Positions 49,455 through 62,148 of a stretch of DNA of 64,000 bases are shown here, in pieces. The stretch spans positions 121,415-185,414 of the forward strand of contig QZLH01000064.1 of the NCBI GenBank assembly GCA_003833135.1. Reading direction: 5' to 3'. Source of the DNA: Oehlia diaphana. Its lineage: Eukaryota > Glomeromycota > Glomeromycetes > Glomerales > Glomeraceae. The translations under genes and the position numbers were made by a program. The notes under the pieces were generated by a model that saw only the letters and a list, made by a program, of their open reading frames with translations, had not been told where the DNA came from and did not search any database. Within the stretch, counting starts at the first letter, position 1. Each line of letters opens with the position of its first letter.

Positions 49455-50869
49455 ATGTTTAAAATGTCTACTTTCGAAATGAAAAAGGTGAGCATTCAGT
49501 GGATAGTATGAAGTTTAAACATTTCGTTTATTTACGAATTTCACCACCTTAAAAAAAAAAATGTGAAACTATAATTATAGTTTGAAGGTTGGGAGACGGC
49601 TTTGGATCCTGATACTCTCTGTCTCCTTTCTATTCTGGATTTCCGTAAAACCAAACTCGACTTCTCTTTCGATAAGCACGTCGAACACTTAACGATATCA
49701 AAGTTTATTTCGTATGTCGCAAATAATACAACGGACGAAAAGTGGAAGAAGGCCACTTCCATTCTCAACGATGGATTGCTAAAGGCGAGTATCTATTTGA
49801 TTTAAATTTAATCTTTAGGTGCAAAGGATAGAGAGGAGTTGGGTTATCATATCAAAAACAACCACCTAAGCAGTCTGGCTACGTGTCGGACTGGGAATGG
49901 GTTATTATATCCGGTGGGCTCCATCTTAAGTCTGCGTGAAGGCTAGAGGCTTTTATGTCACAGTGCCAAGAGCTATTATGTTCATTCGTAGTCCCTGACT
50001 ATCTACTTTATCTTCAGTATTTGGTGTAGCCCTTTTACTAATCATTCTCTTGCTACTTCTATAACAACAAGCACAAGGGGATGGTGTGTTGGTGTTCTGG
50101 AATAACGTCAAATTGGAGGTAGACACAATGAAATTGAAGCGAGCTGAGGTGTGTCCTGTAATCGATCATTTTAATTTGTCAAACGTTCTTATCAATTTTA
50201 TTTTGATTCACGGTTTGTAGGTTCAGTTTGCTGTCGACCAATCTCTTACGGGAAATAAGGCCAATTCCGTTTTTAACGAGATGAAACTAAGTTTTATTTT
50301 AAATCAGAAGAACAATGCACCAGTTATTGGAAGCAAGCGAACCTATCCAAACGAGGAGTCAACTCAGTCAACTTTTCCAAATAAGGTAGAATATAACCTG
50401 ATTTTTTTCATTTTGCTTATCAAATTATTCGTTTTCCTATATCATTGTCTTTTGAAATTTTACTATCAAGTATGCAAGACCACCGGAAAGCAAACTTCGC
50501 TCAAAGGTAAGTCTATAATGACCAATAATAATCATTATAGTGAGACACTTATTTTTATAATTAATATTATGCTTATTATAGAAGAATCATTCTGGAAGCA
50601 TCCTTCTTGATGGTACAGCGCTACCAACTCCACCACAATCGAATTTCACTCCACCAAGTGGTAGTGATGAAGTGAGCGTTATTGGAAGCATTCTTCATGA
50701 TGGTATAGCGCTATCAACTCCACCACAATCGAATTTCACTCCACCAAGTGATAGTGATAAAGTGAGAGTTCCTTCACAAATTGGAAGCATCCTTCCTGAT
50801 GGTACAGTGCTACCAAAGCCACCACCACAACCGAATTTCATTCCAGTAAGAGGACTCATCATCATCTAA
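49455..50869 (+). CDS. Uncharacterised seven-exon gene with Pro-rich C-terminal repeats
   Basis: Exons 49455-49487, 49581-49788, 49819-49935, 50072-50148, 50221-50385, 50471-50506 and 50582-50869 join with matching phases through GT-AG introns. The product starts MFKMSTFEMKK and reads FEGWETALDPDTLCLLSILD, then YVANNTTDEKWKKATSILND. A GDGVLVFWNNVKLEVDTMKL section follows, then a low-complexity tail. The tail has three repeats of about 30 residues with core GSILxDGTALPTPPQSNFTP. No domain is recognised. The second intron is only 30 bp and exon 3 is also open in another frame (SGYVSDWEWVIISGGLHLKS), so that part of the model is uncertain. The last exon overlaps the converging gene by 63 bp. An internal CCA|GTAAGA near the end could be a further donor. 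Confidence 0.6.
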
Positions 50870-51378
50870 TATTACCGAATCATCAATTCCAGATTCTTCA
50901 GACTCATCATTATCTAATAGTACTGAATCATCAATTCCAGATTCTTCATGTTCATCATTATCTAATAGTACTGAATCATCAATTCCAGATTCTTGATGTT
51001 CATCATCATTTATTGGAATTGTATTTTCTTTATCAAAATCCACCAAATCTTCAATATTTTCATTTACTAAAGCTCTATGATCAGGCATTTTCTGCTAATA
51101 AGTTTTCATAAATAAAAATCATATATTACTAAATATTGATAACTAATGCAAATTACATATGTTTATACAAGTAATATACTGACCTCAGTTACTAATGATC
51201 TTGGTTGAACGTAACTTGTTGTTAAATCTTCAGAAGATTGGTTATCATTATTTATTTTTCTTTGCTCTGAAATATTATCAGATATAGAAGACTGGCCCTC
51301 TTCAGATGATGTTTTCTTAGATTTAATACATAATTTTGGTACTGATACATGTACACGGGCAGTTCTTAAATGTTTCAT
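50807..51378 (-). CDS. Acidic-repeat protein, two exons, 159 aa
   Basis: Exon 1 (51378-51184) starts MKHLRTARVHVSVPKLCIKS and is Ser/Glu-rich. A 92-bp intron (GTCAGT...TAGCAG) follows, then exon 2 (51091-50807). Exon 2 contains three tandem 16-residue repeats, DEHEESGIDDSVLLDN, encoded by 48-bp units (about 50860-51005). Its last 15 residues (WNEIRLWWWLW) lie antisense to the repeat tail of the converging gene and look like read-through into foreign sequence. So the original end may have been lost in a rearrangement near 50850. No domain is recognised; low complexity and acidity suggest a disordered nuclear or regulatory protein, but that is speculation. Confidence 0.55.
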
Positions 51379-51628
51379 TTTTTTAATTATAAAAAGAAAA
51401 AAATATACACATTAAATGATAAACTTGTTTTTATATTTCTTTTTAAATATATATATCAAATAGGCTATTTATAAACTTTTATAAACTTATATTGAAATTT
51501 TTTCTAATTATTATAAATAAAACTAAAGAAAGAATAGTAAAAAAGAAATAAAATGAGTGAAAATGGTGGAAAAGTAGTATTAAATAAAAATGACGCCTCA
51601 TATACAAAGAAATAATTAAATAAAATAT
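51379..51628. other. Promoter-side sequence of the acidic-repeat gene
   Basis: AT-rich, about 250 bp between the minus-strand ATG and the fold-back element. No clear TATA box can be singled out. Confidence 0.35.
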
Positions 51629-51960
51629 AAATTGTCAGCCAAAAATGACGGATTGATACATTATTCATTCGTCTCCTCAATTGGTTAATATTTCCTAATA
51701 TAGGTATCAAAGAGTTTATTTAATATTTTTATTATATACTGATGTAATTGCAATATAGTTAGTTTAATTGTATAACAATTACAGTATTAATCCATTTATA
51801 CATTAAATTTTATTGACGCAATATTAATATAGTCTAATAAAGTTAGTTAATTATCTTTGATCCCTATATTGGGAAATATTAAACAATTGAGGAGACGATT
51901 GAATGATATAAGTCTTTTTTTTAGAAGAAATTTTCTATCATTTTTGGCTGACAAATTTTT
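51629..51960. repeat. Fold-back element with ~90-bp arms
   Basis: The left arm (51629-51717; AAATTGTCAGCCAAAAATGA ... CGTCTCCTCAATTG ... AATATAGGTATCAAAGA) and the right arm (51858-51960; TCTTTGATCCCTATATT ... CAATTGAGGAGACGATTGAA ... TCATTTTTGGCTGACAAATT) are inverted copies with scattered changes. The spacer of about 140 bp has no open frame. It lies between two gene starts that face away from each other (51378 minus, 52433 plus). Confidence 0.8.
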
Positions 51961-52432
51961 ATTTTTTATTTTATTTTACCTTTTTTTTGTATAAGCTTTT
52001 TATTTTATTTGTATTTATGTTAATATCAAATTTTCATAAAATAGTAATAAAGATGTTGAAACACGCTGATTCCCTCATAAGAGTTGTCACGTCAAATCAG
52101 ATTCCATAATTAGTATATTAGTAATACAAAACATGTGATAAAATTTCAAGATTCAAACTTCTTTTTATTAAGTCGAATAGCTCAGCTATTTATAAGAAAT
52201 TAAAGTTGATCATTTCCTTTTTAGAACTATGATGTAATAAATGACATCATATGCCCAGTTTAGACTCATATGACAGGAGTGTTACAAATTCCTTTTATAT
52301 TCAATTTTTAAATGATCTGCGTTACTGTCCATTCTTGAATTACATTCCTCTTAATTCTTGTAATTCCCATAATTCCTGCTCTACCTACGACTTCCATTTT
52401 CATTAATTTATGCTTGGTTTTTGGCGGTTACA

Positions 52433-54080
52433 ATGTCTAAACGAAAATTTAGTAAGTAAACATTTACTTATAAAAAATTTATTATAATTATTTTAATTAT
52501 TTTAAACTTAGATCTATTATTTTACTCATATATTGTTTTTTAGTTTCTTCAAGCAATAAAATTAAAAAAAAAAACACTTTAACAATGTGAAGATCAACTC
52601 AGAAGAAGACAACTCAGCAGGAGGATACTATTGAATTGGAGACTGATTCAAATTCAACAAAAGATGATCCTGTAAAAATATCACAAAAGGTAACTCAAAG
52701 GAAAAGAAATCAGAAGAATACTACAGTATTGGAGAGTCCAATTTTGACTTCACAAAAACCATTATCAAGAACAACACAAAAATCAAAGAAACAGGACATC
52801 CAGCTATCAGAAGGTTTAAATAATAATGTAAATATAAGTCTATCACAACAGAAAGATTCAAATAATAATGCAAATATAAGTTCATTACAGCAAGAAGGTT
52901 TAAATAATATTGTTTCTACAAGTCCATTTCCTGCAAAAGAATCATTAGAAGATTTTTTATCTAATGGAAGTGCACCATCAGAATATATTTTATCAGATAA
53001 TGAAACTTGTAATCAACAGGAGTTTGCTTCTAGAGGGTCTTCAAAATCTTTTGTAACGTTACTAACTCCTAGCCAAATGCAATCTTCACAAGAAAGTTTT
53101 TATGTACAAGAATTGTTCCAAGTGAAATCTGCAGAAATATCAAAAAAAATAAGGAATGTTGCTGTTGAGGTTAATATACAATCAAAAAAACCAATACAAT
53201 TTCAAAATATGACAAATGAATTCAAAATTGCATATTGGTTGGCCCATCACAAAAGCATTCTTGATTTGGCAATGAACATTTAAAAAGGAATGATGACTAG
53301 CAGTACTAATGAAGAAAGTTCAATATCTACTTCACCACCAAATACCTTAATACAAAATTCCTTTGAACCTGTATCAACACCTTCAGAAATTGATCAGGTA
53401 ATATATTTAAATTGCAGAAAATGGTATAAAGCTAAAAGATATTAATGTTATATTTCAAAATTAGCATATTAAATATTAATTGCAAGAAGAGTGTAAAGCA
53501 CTTTTTCTTAGAACAAGAAATACACAGCAGAATTGTATGAAGAGCTTATTGTTTGAGTATGCAAAATCAGCAAAACGGATACAAGATTGGGAAGTTTAAT
53601 TAAAGATATTGCTGGATGGTTCAACACTTATCAATACAAATTCCATATGTCAGTTATAAAGATTGTGAACGAGTTTAAAATAGTATATATATGAAAGGTT
53701 CATATTCAATGTATTAATGAGTAATTGCTATTTTTTATAAACTTATCTAATAATTATTAATAAATATTAACAAAATAAGGCAGAAGAACCATATGACGAA
53801 TTAATAGAATTTATTACTGACGATACATGGTGACAAGCACTTCATTTGCATTTAAAAGTAACTGATTTAGTAAAGTTAAGAAAAGATGATACAATTATTA
53901 CAAATCTTAGTGCATTTGTTCGTCAAGCTGTCAAAAATGTCCTTATCGCTTAAAACAAAAATGAAGACACTCAAGCTATTATTAAGAAATGTGATGAATA
54001 TACAATTGACTTAAAAATTCCAACAAAACTTGGAATAGTAAAATCATTACCAGTGTGCGAACTATTAATGTGTTAAGGTA
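52433..54080 (+). pseudogene. Ser/Gln/Asn-rich gene, disrupted, no known domain
   Basis: ATG 52433 opens MSKRKF, then an intron (52452-52543, GTAAGT..TTTTAG) and a long exon in phase: SSSNKIKKKNTLTM, stop TGA, RSTQKKTTQQEDTIELETDS and on. The exon is open to TAA at 53281 and readable beyond it to EPVSTPSEIDQ at 53397, a likely donor. A later segment (about 53780-54060) reads AEEPYDELIEFITDDTW, then HLHLKVTDLVKLRKDDTIIT, then NLSAFVRQAVKNVLIA, again with stops. The N-terminal half is low-complexity Ser/Gln/Asn with repeats (LNNNVNISLSQQ), and the C-terminal half looks globular. The 216-codon clean stretch from Met52636 could still be translated. The family is not recognised. Confidence 0.5.
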
Positions 54081-55329
54081 TTAAAAATTTATATCAAGTT
54101 CAGAAAAAGTAAAGATGGGAAAGGGAAAATTATTTGTATTAGTTGTATGGGCTGATCACCAGCAGATAAGTGAATGAATCATCATTATTTTGCAATGATG
54201 AACCTTAAAAGGAACTAACTTTTAAGGTTAAGTAATTTATTATCTTAATTGTGCGTGGCTATTCAGTTTATAAAAATATTTAAATTTAATATATAGGCAA
54301 AAAAATTTTTCTGAAAGGTCCGAGACCTTCAGACCCTATCTTAAGCTTTTTTTTTTTTATCATTTTTTTTTAATTTTACTATTTACTATTATTATACTAC
54401 CTTTTTCAGATGGTCAGATGATTTTTTTTGTTATCTCCAATAGAATCCATATGATAGTGATAAATAGGATTAGTTATAGTAAAATATTATGAAGTTGCAT
54501 CTATCAAATCATTGATATAGAAGATTATAGCAATATTTTCATAAGAGCGTCAACATATTGAAAACATATTTCTGAATTAGTTGTTATTTTTTTTATTTTT
54601 TTCAATTATTATATTATTTTATTAAAGTTGCAAATTTAAACGTATGTGCAAAGAATATTATTAATATATTTTAAATATGTTTTAAACATCTTATATTTTC
54701 ATTGCATACACTAAAATATTTTGATTACATGTTGAGTATACAACTGCTATCTATTGTTATCTGTCAGTCATATGGTTTTCTCATTTTTCAAATTTATCAT
54801 AGTTTAGTAAAGCAAATCTAAGATATCTTCAGAAAAATCAGAAGCGTGAACAGTCTTGATTCTTAATTTCCTTCCTTCAGTTTTTTTTGCTTTACTATCT
54901 GAAATAACATCCTCTTCTAAAACGCTAATTTTAGTATTATGTATTTTGTTTCCAGTGATGTGAAGGCAGAATCAAATTTATTTTAAAATTCTTCCTTCAG
55001 TCTTTCAGTTTAGCGTGATCACTTCAGGATCCGCTTCTCATTCTATTTATCCATAATATTCATGTTTGAAATGACTACTAAATTATTTTATTGAATCCTG
55101 TTAAACTCCTGTTCTCTCTAAATTCGATATAAGCGACTATTCAATATATTATATTTTTTACTTAACTGAGCTAAAGATTTGGACTTCATATCACAGTATT
55201 GCGTAATATCTTTATAATCTGCGAGAAACAAGTAACTAGCCCTAGAACTAATATGTGTTTTAAGCTGGAGTGTAATTATATTAGTAGTTAATCGCTAGAG
55301 ATTTTTTTTCACTATAAATAAAAAAAATA
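54081..55329. other. Mostly gene-free, with one short minus-strand frame
   Basis: AT-rich. At 54950-54804 the minus strand reads NKIHNTKISVLEEDVISDSK then KTEGRKLRIKTVHASDFSED and a stop. The composition is coding-like and it may be a last exon of a lost gene. The rest shows T-tracts (54346-54372) and no frames. Confidence 0.35.
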
Positions 55330-55522
55330 TACAGTAATACTGGTATTATGCTAGTATCAGTAATATGGTAGTATTGGTAGTATTGGTAGTATTGATAGTA
55401 TGCTAGTATAAGTAATATAGTAGTATCAGTAGTATTAGTAATAATAATAGTATTAGTAATATCAATAATATTGTAGTAACAGTAGTATTAGTAGTATACT
55501 AGTATTGGTAGTATCTATAAAA
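55330..55522. repeat. AGTATTGGT microsatellite-like block
   Basis: About twenty degenerate copies of a 9-bp word AGTATTRGT, mixed with AGTAATAT and AGTATACT. It has no coding meaning. Confidence 0.75.
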
Positions 55523-56770
55523 AATAAAGTGTTTTCAGAATCGCTCATAATTTTTTAGTATACTAATAACTAGGTTAAAAAAAATTATGTCCAAATATAC
55601 ATACCTTAAAAGATATCAAGAATAAAGATTATATAAAAAACAAGTATTGTATGAAAACTGATGTATATATGTATGGTGTTACAAACTATTACATGTATGT
55701 AATGTATATTTATTTTGAACCAGAAAATAAAGTATGACCATATGATTGGATAAACAACATTTTTTTTACATAATTGTGACTTGGCTCTTTTTTTTCTCAA
55801 ATTTTTGAAACGAAACTGTTTATTTTTTTATTTTTTAACAGATTTCTGGTAAGTGGTGAGAGTTTCATTTATTTAAATTTACTTTTAAAAATGATATTAA
55901 CCTGTTTTTTATTTCTTCTTACTTTTAAACTTGGAAGGAAGTTACTTTTAATAAATGTGTAGTTGTATTAACGTGATGTTAATTGACATTTTGAAAGACT
56001 AGCATCTTAGTTTTTTAGGGTTCAGAGTTTCCTTTGGAACGGAACTATTAAGGTAAGCATCTTTGGGTTGGTATAAAGTGGTTAATAGCATTATGAAAAA
56101 ACATTAATGCCTTTTTTCCTGTTTTTCCAATTTTAAGTCATTTGTTGGGAGTTTAAAACAAATGTTTTAAAGAATTTTTAGGTAATTTTTAGTATAAGAA
56201 GTTGTTTTTCTTTCAGAAACATATAGTTTTTTAAGGAATTGCATGTATTCCTCTTTAATGGTAATTGAAGGGAAAAGATTCTTTATCGTATTATATTTGG
56301 AGAGACTTGCTAGTCAAGTGAAATAGTAAAAATTATGAGTAATAGTTGAGAAATTATAAGAAATAATTATAAAAATATGAAGTAATAAAAGAAAATTATT
56401 AGTAACAAACCTGTTAAACTACTATACTTCTATAAAGAAGATAAAGGCAAACCCGGTATAGGTTGCTAAATAAAAATAAAAATAAATGATTAAATATAAG
56501 AAATATTGAACCCAGCTAGTTTACAATTCAGTCAGCAAAAAATTTTAATGTAATAAAAAAATATAGAGTTGTAATGAAAGAAATTATATATAGACCTTGC
56601 TACCAGTGACAAGATTGAATAAAATAATTATGTAAGCAGTCATGTGAGTTATACAAATCATGTGAGTGATACAAAATGGTACAGTAAAGTAAAGTTACAC
56701 AAAATCAAGAAATGAGTTACACAAAAATAAGAAAAGGAGAAAGGGTTGTATTTATAGTTTTCTGAGTAGT
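55523..56770. other. Gene-free stretch left of the retroelement
   Basis: No gene is seen. At 56588-56625 a word ATATATAGACCTTGCTACCA is repeated, slightly changed, at 57745-57782, just right of the left LTR-like block. Short repeats GTTACACAAAA and CATGTGAGT occur at 56640-56730. Confidence 0.5.
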
Positions 56771-56779
56771 ACAAAATCA

Positions 56780-56885
56780 TAAGAATAAGAAACAGTGAAG
56801 AAAATATAAGAAAAAGTGAAGAAAATATAAGAAACAATGGAGAAAATATAAGAAATAAGGAAGAAAATATAAGAAATTAAAATAA
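56780..56885. repeat. ~22-bp tandem repeat GAAGAAAATATAAGAAA
   Basis: Four head-to-tail units of 22-23 bp, each containing GAAAATATAAGAAA preceded by RGTGAA or TGGA. Confidence 0.65.
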
Positions 56886-56990
56886 ATAAATCATGCAATA
56901 ATTATGTAAGTAATCACATGAGTAGTACCAGACACAGTAAAAAGAAGTTATAAAAGAGAATAAAGAAATTAAGATGAATATAAATCACAT

Positions 56991-57724
56991 TGTCACCCAC
57001 GTCTGCCACTCGTAGATAAACAAGTATTTTATTAATTTTTCATTTTCATTATATTCTTCTTTTTCTTACGCTTGGTTTAGATTTTTCTTATTACATCATT
57101 TCTTATTACAAACTGCGATAGTTCTCCTATATTTTATTATCATTTCATTAATTTCATTTCTTTAATTTCAGACTCAGAGAGTTTCCTCATATTTTATTTT
57201 ATCTGGACTTATTATTAATTAACTCTCAGGCAAACCATGAGCATATTCAAAATAACTTTTAATAATTAATAATTTTATTTGAGTCCATGAACTGTGGAAT
57301 CCAAGACTGTGGAATTCCTATTAAATCCCACACCTATTTATAACAATTTAATAAAAATTATTCTCCTATTTTCTAACTTTCTTTCAAAGATTTTGCTAGA
57401 ACTATAAGAAACTATTTCTACCTATTCTCTTGCTGCGCCACCTATTTCCTCTAACGACTAACTAAATAAAACTATAAATAGAATTATTCTAAAAATAAAA
57501 TGAACTATTCTATAAATAAAACTATTCTGAAAATAAATAACTATAAATAATATTGTGTAACTATATTCTATCATTTCTTCTAATTATTCTAGTTAAATAT
57601 TATTCCTTCGGCTAAATGTTTATCCATCAGTTAAATATTTATCCATATTTTTTTTGGTATTTCATTTATTTTCGGTTAATTATTTTTCCGATCACGTGAT
57701 TAATCTGGCTTCAAGGGTTATAAC
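56991..57724 (-). mobile_element. LTR-like sequence, left copy, inverted
   Basis: About 735 bp starting TGTCACCCACGTCTGCCACT and ending CTTCAAGGGTTATAAC. It is the reverse complement, with scattered changes, of the block at 62707-63452. The TATA-like word TATAAATA in the right copy reads on the minus strand here (TTTATAACAA near 57337), so this copy points left. Read on the minus strand it runs TTATAACCC...GGGTGACA, close to the TG...CA ends of LTRs. Confidence 0.72.
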
Positions 57725-57848
57725 GTGATAATTATATAAGCAAGAAAATTATATATATAAACCTTGCCACCAGTGGCAAGATTAAAATTTTCTGAATAAA
57801 TAAATAATGAATAAAGAAATATTGTTAAAAATTTTAAAAGTTATAATA

Positions 57849-58671
57849 ATGAAGGAATTTCAAGTTAAAATATTAAAAGAAAAGTTAGAAAAGATTAAGA
57901 ATTAATTAAAAAGGGAAGAAGAAATCAAAATAAAATTTCATGATGAAGAAGGAAAAATTATAGCAGAATGGAAGGTAGAATATAATATTGAAGTGTATGA
58001 AACAAGAGAGTTAGAAGAGAAAGAAACAGAAGTTATTGAAAAAGATAATAGTAGTGAGAAAAATGAAACTGATAATAGCGAAGAAAGTGAGAAAGAAAAG
58101 AAATCTAATAATGATACAGAAAGTAGATAATGATTTGGAAAGAAATCAGGAAAGAAAAAGAATGAGAGTAGAAGAAAGATCAAAAGCATTTCGTGAATTA
58201 TTAAAAGATCTTAGTATACCAGTAAGAGAAGAACAATTAATTGAAAAAGAAAACAATAAAAATATGCCATTGAAAGAATTATTTACAAGAGCAATACAGG
58301 AAGAACAAAGATTTATAGAATATTGGTTCGATGTAAGAGAAAGTTTTAAGAATAATCTAGAAGAAAGGAAACATAAATTAGGAAAGAAGGAAAAGTTAAT
58401 AAGGACTGATATTTATAACGAATTAAAAAAATATTTAAAAGAATTTAGTAGAAATGCAATACAACATAAGATAACAAGGGCAGAAATAGTGTATAAGTTA
58501 TTCAAAGGAATAGGAGAAAAGAAAAAGATTAGAAGAATGAAAAATACATCTATGAAAATAATAACAGAATTGAAAGTAAAGAAAGGTGAAGTTAAGGAGT
58601 TAATAAAGGAAATAAGTAGAATAGAAGAAGAAAGAAATAATATAATGGAAGAACAGAATATTGAGACATAA
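57849..58671 (+). pseudogene. Gag-like coiled-coil frame of the retroelement
   Basis: Starts MKEFQVKILKEKLEKIKN at 57849. One in-frame TAA follows, then a Glu/Lys-rich segment (EGKIIAEWKVEYNIEVYETR). After a frameshift near 58128 it continues in the frame DLERNQERKRMRVEERSKAF, RELLKDLSIPVREEQLI, RAIQEEQRFIEYWFDVRE and ELKKYLKEFSRNAIQHKITR, to a stop at 58671. It is highly charged and helical, as in capsid-like regions of fungal Gypsy Gag. The upstream 30 codons of the frame starting at 58036 are probably not the native start. No zinc knuckle is seen. Confidence 0.5.
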
Positions 58672-58844
58672 ATTAAAGAAACTTAAAAAGTTATAAATGA
58701 AATAAAGTTATAGGAAATATTAAAATATATAATTGATAAAAGAAATAAAATGTTTAAAATAAAATTATAAAAAAGAGTGAAATTTGTATCATGAAAGGAA
58801 TGTAAAATGTATTTATACTTCAAGAAGTAATACAAAATATTAAA

Positions 58845-59096
58845 ATGGAAATACAAATTTTTCAAGAAACTAACAGAGAAGGTTTTATTAAAATAAAGGA
58901 TGAAATAACATGTAAACACTGTAGAAGAATAATCGAAGAAAAGACATTAGAGAAATTTAATTATTTTGAAGTTAGAGGAGAAACTGAAGAAAGTTTGAGA
59001 AATAAAATAGAAACATTATGTAATAAATACTTTTTAGAAGGAGTGACATATACTGTACTAATGAACATGAAGAAAAATGTATGTACAAAGAAATAA
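58845..59096 (+). CDS. Short open frame inside the retroelement
   Basis: Encodes 83 residues, MEIQIFQETNREGFIKIKDE then ITCKHCRRIIEEKTLEKF, with a CxxC pair at Cys24/Cys27 and Cys64 and Cys80 downstream, so a small metal site is conceivable. It may be part of Gag or Pol; it is unrecognised on its own. Confidence 0.35.
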   Translation: MEIQIFQETNREGFIKIKDEITCKHCRRIIEEKTLEKFNYFEVRGETEESLRNKIETLCNKYFLEGVTYTVLMNMKKNVCTKK

Positions 59097-60876
59097 ACGA
59101 ATTGTGAATAAGAGGATGTAAGATAAGTGCATTTAAAAATAATCAGAAAATTTATAAACAAAAAAACTAAAAAGAATATAAAATGACATAAATATAATAA
59201 TAGAAATTAAAGGACAAATAATTGTCTAAAAAGACGTTAAACTAATAGAAAATAATGAGAATTAAGAAATAAAGGAATGTAAAATGAGAATATAATTGTA
59301 AATGTAAAAGAAAAGAAGTTAAATGAAAATAATGAAAAAAGTGTGTTAATAAATGAATATTAATAAATACCAAATATAAATAAACAAAAAATATGTAAAA
59401 GTTATTTTGAGAAAAAAGAAAATAATGCTGAAATAGAAACTGAGAAAGGATTAGAACAATTAAGGAATTTGATAGAAAGTTTAGAGGTTAAAGTAATAGA
59501 AGATTATTTCAAAAGAATAAGAAGAAATTGGAGAAAAATATAAGGAAAATACTGGACGAATATTTTTAAAAATAGAAAGAGTTAAATTAGTTAGAGTATG
59601 ATATTAATGATATAGCGTTTGAAAAGATATGAGTATTATGATATTAGTCAAAATAGTAAATAATTATTTATAAATGAATATAAGGTTTCAGATAATTTAA
59701 CGCTATAGTGAATAGCATATAGATGTATTATGAATAAAAGTTAAAAATTAATTCAAAATTAATTAGGAATAATCAGTCATTGAGAATATTTAAAGTTATT
59801 TATTACAGAAGACAAATTCATATCAGACGTGAGTTGTATAATAGAAATAATTGATGAAATAATATTATTAATGATAATGATAGAAAGTTTAATGTTTTAT
59901 TATTTGAAAATATAATATAATATAGAAATTACATGATAAAACTGAGGAAATAATACAATAGTAGAATGTACAATTATTATAACGGAAAAATTAAGAAATC
60001 TGGAAAATTCTGGAATAACGCGGAATAATTTAAATTTAGAAGAAATAATACAATATTTTATTATGATATAGAGTAATTATAATAAAAGAAATAATTATAT
60101 ACATAGAGAAGACTAAATATAATAGTAAAATAAGGATGAAGAAATGTAGTAATACTTAATACAGTCATTATGTAATAAGAAAAGGTCAAGATCGTAAAAG
60201 TTTCTGAAACAGAGTATCGCAGTTCTAATAAAAATAATAGGGAGGTCATACAGAACGAAGAGCGTACAATGACAATAAAAATAATATAGGAAAGGAAAAA
60301 GGAGAAAAAAAAGAGAGTAATAGGGTTGGCAAGAGTTAGTTATAGTTTGTTAATGATTGAAAATTTTACGTCCTTAACCTCTTGCAAGGCATCTAATTAC
60401 CTATAACTAATTACTCGATACGAATATTGACTGTAAGCAGTATCATTGAAACTGGTCTAAAACTTTAGCGCTGCTTACCTGTAGAAGTTAAAAGAATATC
60501 CAGTTTACTCAGAAAATGAGAAATCACGCGATGAAAAAATAAAAAATAGATAAAATATACTATAAAATAAAAAGAAATTTTAGTTAATTTAGGTTAGCAT
60601 ATTAAAAAAAAGAAAAGAAAAGAGAAAAGGTATTTAATAAGTTATACTGTGTAAAAATAGAAAAAGAGAATAACAAGCCAAGAAATATATACCGTGAGAA
60701 TTGTAACGTAAAAACTAAGAAGATTTTTGAGAAATAGAGTGAAATTATAGATGTTGAATATAATAATTACCTGTATATTATTCATGAAATAATAAGTTAT
60801 TTACTAATAAGTCAAGAAATATGGTGAAGCAGAAAATTGTAGAAACATTATAGAATTGAGAAAATGATGAAGCGTA

Positions 60877-60878
<2 letters not shown>

Positions 60879-60924
<46 letters not shown>

Positions 60925-60936
60925 AAAAAAAAAAAA

Positions 60937-60964
<28 letters not shown>
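60879..60964. repeat. Poly(A) tract of ~85 bases
   Basis: Almost pure A with three short interruptions, inside the retroelement's internal region. It could be a retroposed tail or slippage; length in an assembly is unreliable. Confidence 0.8.
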
Positions 60965-60967
<3 letters not shown>

Positions 60968-62148
60968 GAGAAAAGAAAAGAAAATTTTATGAGAAAATAT
61001 TAATAAAAATCACAAAGTAATAGGAGAAAATTAGAAAATAACCACGAGGAATACTTACAAATTGAATGATCTACAATTAGTAAAATGATGGCGTAATTAA
61101 ATGTAATAAAAAGATTAATAGATTGGGTGATCAACAGGAGAAATTAATTCTTATTGGACAAGAGAAGGTGAAATATGGTGACCATAAGAAGATATAATAG
61201 AGTAGCGTAAATATATCGAAAAAGAGGAACTGGAGTTGAAAAAACTAAGGAAATCTAAAAATAAATAAGATAATACGTTCAAGTCAGAAGAAGACATCTG
61301 TTTCGCATTCTGTTTCAGCTTAACTGAGATATTCCTTGAAACTCTCAGACTTCTGACAATCTTATAAGCAGTATCATTAAAACTGTAGCGGGATGTTCTC
61401 AGGTACCGAGCCAAACATATCTTATTATACTTTAAGGACTATAGAGTATACACGTATAATGTGCAGAGGTTTAGACTCTCCAAGTCCTTCATAGAACCAA
61501 CTGTCTTTAGCGCTACTTACCTAAAAAAAATTAAAATTATAGCGTAAGGAATTAAGATAAGATATCATAAGAAAAGTGGTTATTAAGAAATAATGAAAAA
61601 GAAAAGAATACGAATGTGTAAAATTTTAGGGGTATTTAAGTAGAAATTAGTACATATAAAACGTGTAAAATGTGTAAAGATAAATTGTTTTAAGGACAAA
61701 AAATTTAACGAGATGGATAATAAAATAAGAAATTAAATACGAGTATTACGATAGAGGAATTACAAATTAAAATTGTGTAATATTAAAAAGATTTAATTGG
61801 GTAGAAGTAAAATTAGTTAAAAATAATAAATACAAAAATGTATATGGACGAGTGAAAAATTTCTGGAATAAGAAAAGTTATTTTAAAATAAGGAGAAATA
61901 TTTTAAAATAGTAAAACATAATAAATTAGGTAGTTGAAATAACAAATCAAGTTAAAGGAATCTAAATGTGGTGATCTGTTAAAATTAGCAATTTATTTTT
62001 AAAAAATATTAACGACAATGATTGATTGAAGGATAATTATAGAATTTAAGTAGTAGGATTATCAAAAGTTGGAGGAATAAATAATGATATACTGTAATAT
62101 ATATATTAAAAAAAAAAAAATATTTAGATTAATTAAAAATTTGAGAAG

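Noticed and set aside
56780..56885. Possible CRISPR array
   Set aside because: Units of ~22 bp are directly adjacent without unique spacers, in a eukaryotic context; it is an ordinary tandem repeat.
57938..58189. Ser/Phe-rich minus-strand frame
   Set aside because: Antisense of the Glu/Lys-rich gag-like frame.
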